NCBI GenBank assembly: GCA_947624335.1
Contig: CANQJX010000103.1
Location: forward strand, 1-6,629
Direction of reading: 5' to 3'
Length of the DNA stretch: 6,629 nucleotides
DNA from: an uncultured Marvinbryantia sp.
GTDB lineage: Bacteria; Bacillota; Clostridia; Lachnospirales; Lachnospiraceae
Program-made: the position numbers and the translations under genes
Shown: piece after piece, positions 1-4,021 of the stretch
Layout: the number at the start of each line of letters is the position of its first letter
How positions within the stretch are numbered: position 1 is the first letter of the stretch
Notes under the pieces: generated by a model
The model's input: only the letters and a program-made list of their open reading frames with translations
Databases searched by the model: none
What the model was told of the DNA's origin: nothing

Positions 1-1
1 T

Positions 2-619
2 ACGGACCGGAAGCAGGTGGCGCTTTCCTTTGACGCGGCATGGGGAAATGAAGATACACAGAAGATTTTGGATATTCTTGCAAAGCATCAGGTACACGCC
101 ACTTTTTTTATGACCGGCGGATGGGTTTCTTCCTATCCGGAAGACGTCAGAAAAATTCAGGAGGCGGGGCATGATCTGGGGAATCACAGCCTGAATCATA
201 AAAATATGAGTCAGCTCTCAAAAGAGGAGTGCGTCAGGGAATTAATGGAAGTACATAATAAGGTAAAGGAACTGACCGGCGTGGATATGAAATTATTCCG
301 CCCGCCTTATGGAGATTATGACAACGATGTGATTCTGACCGCGCAGGAGTGCGGTTATTATCCGATCCAGTGGTCGGTAGACAGTTTGGACTGGAAAAAC
401 TACGGCAGACAGAACATTCTCGATACCGTTTTGCATCATAAAAACCTTTGCGCGGGAGCAATCATCCTCTGCCATAACAGCGCGGAATATACGGCGCAGG
501 CGCTGGATGAGCTGATCGTGGGACTGCAGGAACTGGGGTATGAAATCGTACCGGTCTCGCAGCTGATCTATAAGGAAAATTATCATATGGATTACAGCGG
601 GAAGCAGATCAAAGATTAG
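2..619 (+). CDS. Polysaccharide deacetylase, PdaB-like (NodB homology domain), 5' end outside window
   Basis: Partial gene: the reading frame is already open at base 2 and gives 205 visible residues, so the N-terminus (normally a membrane/signal segment) is missing. The visible part is an almost complete NodB domain of carbohydrate esterase family 4, which removes acetyl groups from N-acetylated sugars in the cell wall. Numbering from the first visible residue, the motifs are: VALSFDAAWG (D11 in the catalytic-base position), the metal-binding HSLNH (H62, H66), RPPYGDYD (100-107), WSVDSLDW (124-131) and LCHN (H158). The Asp that usually follows D11 (FDDG) is Ala; PdaB-type sporulation deacetylases also deviate here, which is why I favour that subgroup. 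The tail (LQELGYEIVPVSQLI) is the usual C-terminal strand and helix. In the PdaB family the role is in spore cortex or spore maintenance; that role is inferred here. It ends just before a terminator shared with the convergent lipoprotein gene. Family certain, subgroup likely. Confidence 0.88.
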   Translation, partial: TDRKQVALSFDAAWGNEDTQKILDILAKHQVHATFFMTGGWVSSYPEDVRKIQEAGHDLGNHSLNHKNMSQLSKEECVRELMEVHNKVKELTGVDMKLFRPPYGDYDNDVILTAQECGYYPIQWSVDSLDWKNYGRQNILDTVLHHKNLCAGAIILCHNSAEYTAQALDELIVGLQELGYEIVPVSQLIYKENYHMDYSGKQIKD

Positions 620-658
620 GCGGCGAATTAAGAACCATAACAATCAAACATCATAATA

Positions 659-691
659 AAAACCGGGCCCGTTTCAAACGGACCCGGTTTT
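659..691. terminator. Bidirectional intrinsic terminator between convergent genes
   Basis: An inverted repeat has arms 659-674 and 676-691 that are complementary except for one C/A mismatch; the innermost bases form the loop. It starts with AAAACCGGG and ends with CCCGGTTTT, so each strand ends in T after the stem. The minus-strand tail (TTTTTATTATG) is the better U-tract, so it should mainly stop the leftward lipoprotein transcript and less strongly the rightward deacetylase transcript. It lies 40 nt past the deacetylase stop and 22 nt past the lipoprotein stop. Confidence 0.88.
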
Positions 692-712
692 GCAAAAACA
701 GGACAGAGGGAA

Positions 713-1345
713 TTACCATCCGTTGCTGATATGCTGCTGATATTCCTCCGGCGTTACCCAGTTGCCGCAGTTCGGACACTGCACATAATCTTCTTCCGCT
801 TCCTGATTGGCGTAAGCGGACTCCGCCGCCACATGATCGGCATAAGGCGAGTAGCCGCTTTCGTCCGCGACGTCCAAAAACCACTGATAACAATAGGGGC
901 ACTGCGCGTAGAGATTCCCGTCGCTCCCGGTCTGATAGCCCGGCGTATCCTCGCCGCCCTGCTGAGAGTTAATGTACGCTTCTTCCTGCGCCACATGGGT
1001 GGAATAAGGCGAACTGCCGTCCGCGCCGGCGACTGTGCTGAAACTGTTTCCGCAGTATGGGCACATCTGGGTCGCGACTGCTTCTGTCTGCTTTGTCGTA
1101 CTGGGCGTAACCGATGTTTTCTTCGTTGTCTTTTTGGCTGTTTCTTTTTTTGTTTCTGACTGACGTTCTGTTGCAGGCTGCGTCAGTTTGGTTGTTTCCG
1201 TTTCCCACTCGGTGAGTTTTTCCGTTGCTTTTTCGGTTTCGCTTTGCGTTTCGGATTCTGTTTCAATGGGCTTTCGGCGGCAGCCGGCCAGCGTCAGAAC
1301 AAGGCACAAAGCGATCAGCCAGAGCAATTGCATACGCTTTTTCAT
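713..1345 (-). CDS. Lipoprotein with Thr/Glu-rich linker and three CxxC...H zinc-finger-like units
   Basis: A 210-residue predicted lipoprotein of no family I recognise. Residues 1-22 are a lipoprotein signal peptide: MKKR, a hydrophobic core, then the lipobox LAGC with C22 as the lipidated cysteine. Residues 27-92 are a low-complexity linker rich in Thr, Glu, Lys and Ser, as expected for a spacer crossing the cell wall. The C-terminal half holds two matched units, CPYCGNSF...SPYSTHV (C95, C98, H117) and CPYCYQWF...SPYADHV (C149, C152, H171), with identical spacing and a 54-residue offset, then a shorter CPNCGNW...QQHI (C190, C193, H205). These look like metal-binding fingers, but the ligand set is incomplete for a classical C2H2 finger and zinc binding is inferred. 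Function is unknown; a surface scaffold or metal-binding role is possible. The start is supported by AAGGGGAG at 1353-1360 and by a clean promoter upstream. It converges on the deacetylase gene and diverges from the HAAS-like gene. Confidence 0.85.
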   Translation of the reverse strand: MKKRMQLLWLIALCLVLTLAGCRRKPIETESETQSETEKATEKLTEWETETTKLTQPATERQSETKKETAKKTTKKTSVTPSTTKQTEAVATQMCPYCGNSFSTVAGADGSSPYSTHVAQEEAYINSQQGGEDTPGYQTGSDGNLYAQCPYCYQWFLDVADESGYSPYADHVAAESAYANQEAEEDYVQCPNCGNWVTPEEYQQHISNGW

Positions 1346-1384
1346 TTATTTTCTCCCCTTTATGAAAAATCTTATCATGTTTCT

Positions 1385-1413
1385 AGTATAGTCTACTTGT
1401 TTTGCAAAATCAA
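1385..1413 (-). promoter_or_regulatory. Sigma-A promoter of the lipoprotein gene
   Basis: Read on the minus strand: -35 TTGATT (1413-1408), a 17-bp spacer, -10 TATACT (1390-1385). The expected transcript start is near 1378, about 30 nt before the ATG, leaving room for the Shine-Dalgarno at 1353-1360. Optimal spacing and good boxes make this convincing. Confidence 0.8.
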
Positions 1414-1422
1414 GAAAAGTTC

Positions 1423-1451
1423 TTGCGAATTTTAGGTGCCGGAACTATAAT
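1423..1451 (+). promoter_or_regulatory. Sigma-A promoter of the HAAS-like gene
   Basis: -35 TTGCGA (1423-1428), a 17-bp spacer, and a perfect -10 TATAAT (1446-1451). Predicted start is near 1458, giving a leader of about 40 nt before the ATG at 1499 with AAGGAG at 1487-1492. Its -35 box is only 9 bp from the -35 box of the divergent lipoprotein promoter. Confidence 0.82.
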
Positions 1452-1498
1452 GTGATAAAATAAGGGAATGAAAATACCGGACCGGCAAGGAGAACCGT

Positions 1499-1963
1499 AT
1501 GACAAAAAGCGAATTTTTAGATACGCTGCGCATGCAGCTTCAGGGAACATTAAGTCCCGCGCAGATTGAAGGGCATCTGCATTATTACAGCGAGTACATT
1601 TCTCAGGAGGTTGCCTGCGGAAAAACAGAAAGCCAGGTGCTGGAGGAATTGGGAAGCCCGGTATTGATCGCCCGTACGCTTCTGGACGCGGCGCAAGCGG
1701 CGTCTTACGATCAGACCCGGAGGGACGATGCGGGCGGATATGACGAAGGCGCCAGGGAAGAGTATGACGATGAGTACGGGGATGAGAGGATACACACATG
1801 GAATGTAAACCCGCTTGTGATCAAATGGGGGATACCGATTGCGCTTTTCCTGATCCTGTTTGCGCTCCTTCTGCTTCTTGGCTCTGTGGTCACCTTTGCA
1901 GCCCGCTTTTTTGTGCCCATTGTGATCATCCTTGTTGTTTTGAAACTGATCCGGAAAAGATAG
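1499..1963 (+). CDS. HAAS-domain / DUF1700-like small membrane protein
   Basis: A 154-residue protein. Residues 1-64 (MTKSEFLDTLRMQL... to ...IARTLLDA) form an all-alpha region resembling the HAAS domain of DUF1700-type proteins: a helix with regularly spaced Leu, a HYYSEYI segment, then LEELGSPVLIA. This pattern is common at the N-terminus of small Firmicute membrane proteins that are often paired with PadR-family repressors. A charged, Asp/Glu/Tyr-rich linker follows (about 71-98), then two hydrophobic helices (about 110-130 and 135-150) and a basic end IRKR. Both ends are predicted cytosolic. The start has an ideal AAGGAG six bases upstream. No PadR gene is beside it and it is transcribed alone, so a partner, if any, is elsewhere or outside the window. 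Function is not established; an envelope-stress or signalling role is only a guess. Assignment to the HAAS/DUF1700 group rests on sequence appearance. Confidence 0.85.
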   Translation: MTKSEFLDTLRMQLQGTLSPAQIEGHLHYYSEYISQEVACGKTESQVLEELGSPVLIARTLLDAAQAASYDQTRRDDAGGYDEGAREEYDDEYGDERIHTWNVNPLVIKWGIPIALFLILFALLLLLGSVVTFAARFFVPIVIILVVLKLIRKR

Positions 1964-2006
1964 ACGAACGTATCAGAATACAGACAAATTGATTGCGATA
2001 AAAAGT

Positions 2007-2039
2007 GAAACAGCAGGTAGGGGAGCTATCTGCTGTTTC
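2007..2039. other. Long hairpin without a U-tract downstream of the HAAS-like gene
   Basis: Arms 2007-2020 (GAAACAGCAGGTAG) and 2026-2039 (CTATCTGCTGTTTC) pair over 14 bp with a single G-U pair and a GGGAG loop. On the + strand it is followed by a purine-rich stretch (GAGGGGAG), not T, so it is not a typical terminator for the gene ending at 1963. On the minus strand it is followed by ACTTTTTATC, which would act as a terminator, although no minus-strand gene enters from the right. It could be a 3'-end processing or stability element or part of a small RNA. Confidence 0.6.
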
Positions 2040-2069
2040 GAGGGGAGTATAAATAATTAATAAGGGGTC

Positions 2070-2090
2070 GTAAGAGGTATTAGCTCTTAC
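2070..2090. other. Short hairpin in the intergenic region
   Basis: A perfect 7-bp inverted repeat, GTAAGAG (2070-2076) and CTCTTAC (2084-2090), with a 7-nt loop, lies 30 nt after the longer hairpin and about 110 nt before the Asn/Ser-rich gene. It could be an operator or an RNA hairpin. No recognised regulator site matches it. The rest of the gap 1964-2198 is AT-rich and holds no credible coding frame. Confidence 0.4.
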
Positions 2091-2128
2091 AATCCGAATT
2101 ATAATATATTATGGAAAAAATTGCAATA

Positions 2129-2137
2129 CATATTTTA
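2129..2137 (+). promoter_or_regulatory. Possible -10 region of the Asn/Ser-rich gene (CATA-N3-TA)
   Basis: CATATTTTA matches the CATA-N3-TA pattern of mother-cell sporulation sigma factors (sigma-E/K), and would start transcription about 55 nt before the ATG. No convincing -35 lies at the right distance. The AT-rich surroundings also contain a sigma-A-like TATAAT (2100-2105) that likewise lacks a good -35. Weak evidence, given only as the best candidate. Confidence 0.25.
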
Positions 2138-2198
2138 AAAAATATTACGGAACACTAAGCATTGTAACTAAAAGTTAACATTCCAGGAGGTTAGAATC

Positions 2199-2384
2199 AT
2201 GGCGAAAAATAAGAATACAAACAGCGCAAACACAAGCAATAGCGGTATGAACAATGCAAACGGCACAACCGGTAGTTCCAACTGCTCAAACAGCCAGAAC
2301 AGCACAAATAACGGCAGCCAGTCCAAAAACAGCGCCAATCAGGGCACTCAGTCCAAAAACAGCGCGAACGACAGCAATTATTAA
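2199..2384 (+). CDS. Small Asn/Ser-rich low-complexity protein, 61 residues
   Basis: A 61-residue, highly hydrophilic protein made mostly of Asn and Ser with Gly, Thr, Lys and Gln. It has no hydrophobic segment, no signal peptide and one cysteine (C29). The C-terminal part repeats a 10-residue unit: GSQSKNSANQ then GTQSKNSAND (DNA 2313-2342 and 2343-2372). Evidence that it is real: a perfect AGGAGG at 2185-2190 with 8-nt spacing, an ATG start, and a very strong terminator 20 nt after the stop. The composition recalls gamma-type small acid-soluble spore proteins (amino-acid stores rich in Asn/Gln/Ser with internal repeats), but I see no clear SASP signature. A spore-coat-associated or storage protein is the best guess. 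It is monocistronic. Expression as a gene is likely; function is unknown. Confidence 0.75.
   Translation: MAKNKNTNSANTSNSGMNNANGTTGSSNCSNSQNSTNNGSQSKNSANQGTQSKNSANDSNY
2313..2372 (+). repeat. 30-bp tandem repeat, two copies, inside the Asn/Ser-rich gene
   Basis: Two adjacent 30-bp units (2313-2342, 2343-2372) share an uninterrupted core CAGTCCAAAAACAGCGC and differ at a few positions elsewhere. They encode two in-frame 10-residue repeats, so copy number could vary without breaking the frame. Confidence 0.8.
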
Positions 2385-2403
2385 TCGGGCCGACGCATGA
2401 CCC

Positions 2404-2448
2404 AAAGCCTGTGTGTGATCCTGAAGGGATCGCACACAGGCTTTTTTT
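2404..2448 (+). terminator. Strong intrinsic terminator of the Asn/Ser-rich gene
   Basis: An 18-bp stem, 2404-2421 paired with 2427-2444 (AAAGCCTGTGTG... against ...CACACAGGCTTT) with one G-U pair and loop TGAAG, followed by seven T (2442-2448). It is the clearest terminator in the window and isolates the small gene from the rhodanese gene. Confidence 0.95.
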
Positions 2449-2453
2449 CGCCG

Positions 2454-2462
2454 CATATAATA
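2454..2462 (+). promoter_or_regulatory. Candidate -10 region of the rhodanese gene
   Basis: CATATAATA contains a perfect TATAAT (2456-2461) and also fits CATA-N3-TA. A start near 2468 would give a leader of about 33 nt holding the ribosome site CTGGAG (2487-2492). The -35 position falls inside the upstream terminator stem and is not TTGACA-like, so the type of promoter is uncertain. Some promoter is needed here because a strong terminator lies just upstream. Confidence 0.35.
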
Positions 2463-2500
2463 AGACATAAGGCACAAGTATATAATCTGGAGTGTGACAT

Positions 2501-2806
2501 ATGGACTTTGAAATCATTAAACCCGGGCAACTGGATGATTATGTTGGAAATCCGGACGCCATGATTATAGATTTGCGCGAACCCGGCGAATATATGGAAC
2601 GCCATATCAAAGGCGCTATCAATATTCCGTATGAGAGACTGCAAACCTGTTGTATGTTTCCGATGGATCTGTATTTGATTTTATATTGCGAAAGAGGGTC
2701 TTCCAGCATGTCGGCAGCCAAGGAACTGGCAAAAAAAGGATATCTGGTTAAAACCGTGGTGGGAGGATTCCACGCCTACCGCGGCAAAATGACGGAGACA
2801 TATTGA
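2501..2806 (+). CDS. Single-domain rhodanese (GlpE/PspE-like sulfurtransferase)
   Basis: A 101-residue cytosolic protein consisting of one rhodanese domain. The visible signatures are AMIIDLREPGEY (20-31, the conserved D-R-E turn), HIKGAINIPYE (35-45), and the active-site loop CERGSSS (63-69) after the strand LILY. C63 would carry the persulfide sulfur. The end, LVKTVVGGFHAYRG, is the usual closing strand and GG turn. Rhodaneses transfer sulfane sulfur to acceptors such as cyanide, thioredoxin or protein cysteines; the natural acceptor cannot be told from sequence. Two adjacent cysteines, C50 and C51, precede the active site and are unusual for so short a domain. The ATG at 2501 has CTGGAG at 2487-2492, 8 nt away. 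It lies between a strong terminator and the promoter of the methyltransferase operon, so it may be expressed alone or read through into the operon. Confidence 0.92.
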   Translation: MDFEIIKPGQLDDYVGNPDAMIIDLREPGEYMERHIKGAINIPYERLQTCCMFPMDLYLILYCERGSSSMSAAKELAKKGYLVKTVVGGFHAYRGKMTETY

Positions 2807-2832
2807 CAGTAAAGACGGCGATTTGATACAAT
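2803..2832 (+). promoter_or_regulatory. Sigma-A promoter of the methyltransferase operon
   Basis: Consensus -35 TTGACA (2803-2808), an 18-bp spacer, and -10 TACAAT (2827-2832). The TGA stop codon of the rhodanese gene (2804-2806) lies inside the -35 box. The predicted start near 2839 leaves a short leader containing GGGGG (2848-2852), a ribosome site for the ATG at 2861. Confidence 0.78.
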
Positions 2833-2860
2833 TTAGTCATATCGCATGGGGGTTCGCAAA

Positions 2861-4012
2861 ATGACGCAGAAGATAGAACTGATTGCCCCATGCCATTTTG
2901 GCATGGAGGCAGTCTTAAAAAGAGAGATTCTGGACCTCGGCTATGAGATCAGCGAGGTGGAAGACGGCAGAGTAACATTTTGCGGCGGCTGGGAGGCCGT
3001 CTGCCGCGCGAATATTTTTCTGCGCACGGCGGAGCGCGTGCTGCTGAAAGTGGCAAAAATTCACGCCGAGACATTTGAGGAACTGTTTGAAAAAACCAGA
3101 GCGATCCCATGGGAAGCTTATATTCCCGCCGACGGGAAATTCTGGGTATCCAAGGCGACTTCCATCCAAAGCAGGCTTTTTAGTCCGAGCGATATTCAGT
3201 CGATTATGAAAAAGGCGATGGTAGAACGCCTGAAAACGGTTTATCACAAAGAATGGTTTGCCGAAAGCGGGGCTGCGTATGCGCTGCGCGTATTTTTTCG
3301 GAAAGACGAAGCGGTGATCGCTCTGGATACTTCGGGCAATTCCCTGCATAAACGCGGCTATCGCCTCCTCACAGGGAAAGCGCCGATTACGGAGACGCTG
3401 GCGGCCGCGCTGATCGGGATTACGCCGTGGAATGGCGGCAGAATATTGGTGGATCCGTTCTGCGGCAGCGGGACGATTCCGATTGAAGCTGCCATGATCG
3501 CCGCCCATATCGCGCCGGGAATAAACCGGGCCTTTTTTGCCGACCAATGGGACAACCTGATTCCTTTGGCATTATGGAAAAACGCGCTGGACGAGGCAAG
3601 CGACAGAATAGATCTTCGCGTGGAAACCGATATACAGGGATATGATATTGACGGCGGCATCGTAAAAATCGCGCGGGAAAATGCGCGGCGCGCGCGGGTG
3701 GACCATCTGATTCACTTTCAGCAGCGGGACATCGCAGACCTGAACCATCCGAAAAAGTATGGATTTGTGATTACCAACCCGCCCTACGGGGAACGAATCG
3801 CAGAGCGCGGGGAACTGCCCGGCCTGTACCGCGAGATGGGGGCGGCGTTTTCCCGTCTGGACTGCTGGTCGGAATATGTGATTACCGCGTACGCGGATGC
3901 GGAAAAATATATAGGGAAAAAGGCGGACAAAAACCGGAAAATATATAACGGCATGATGAAAACATACGTTTATCAGTTTTTGGGGCCAAAGCCGCCGCAC
4001 GCAAAGAAATAG
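2861..4012 (+). CDS. ypsC: THUMP-domain class I rRNA methyltransferase, RlmL/YpsC family
   Basis: A 383-residue protein of the usual length for YpsC-type enzymes. The N-terminal ferredoxin-like region (to about 55) and THUMP domain (about 55-160) bind RNA. The LHKRGYR segment (162-168) is a family hallmark joining it to the Rossmann methyltransferase domain, which has the S-adenosylmethionine loop DPFCGSGT (198-205), the acidic GYDID (about 260-264) and the catalytic NPPYGER (306-312). E. coli RlmL methylates N2 of a guanine in 23S rRNA; the exact target here is inferred. The start at 2861 is chosen because GGGGG at 2848-2852 is well placed for it. The in-frame ATG at 2846, five codons upstream, has no ribosome site and would lie only about 7 nt from the predicted transcript start. 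First gene of a four-gene operon; its stop overlaps the ribosome site of the next gene. Confidence 0.94.
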   Translation: MTQKIELIAPCHFGMEAVLKREILDLGYEISEVEDGRVTFCGGWEAVCRANIFLRTAERVLLKVAKIHAETFEELFEKTRAIPWEAYIPADGKFWVSKATSIQSRLFSPSDIQSIMKKAMVERLKTVYHKEWFAESGAAYALRVFFRKDEAVIALDTSGNSLHKRGYRLLTGKAPITETLAAALIGITPWNGGRILVDPFCGSGTIPIEAAMIAAHIAPGINRAFFADQWDNLIPLALWKNALDEASDRIDLRVETDIQGYDIDGGIVKIARENARRARVDHLIHFQQRDIADLNHPKKYGFVITNPPYGERIAERGELPGLYREMGAAFSRLDCWSEYVITAYADAEKYIGKKADKNRKIYNGMMKTYVYQFLGPKPPHAKK

Positions 4013-4021
4013 GGGATTTCA

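Noticed and set aside
731..1159. A 142-codon plus-strand open frame opposite the lipoprotein gene
   Set aside because: The minus-strand gene has a lipobox, ribosome site, promoter and terminator; the plus frame has none of these.
2007..2039. Hairpin as the terminator of the HAAS-like gene
   Set aside because: No T-run follows on the + strand; it is reported as a structured element instead.
2481..2486. TATAAT just before the rhodanese gene as a promoter
   Set aside because: Transcription would start around 2493, after the ribosome site at 2487-2492, and there is no -35 at the proper distance.
2915..3547. A 210-codon minus-strand open frame inside the methyltransferase gene
   Set aside because: It lies opposite a clearly functional gene, has no ribosome site or motifs, and is explained by codon bias of the real gene.
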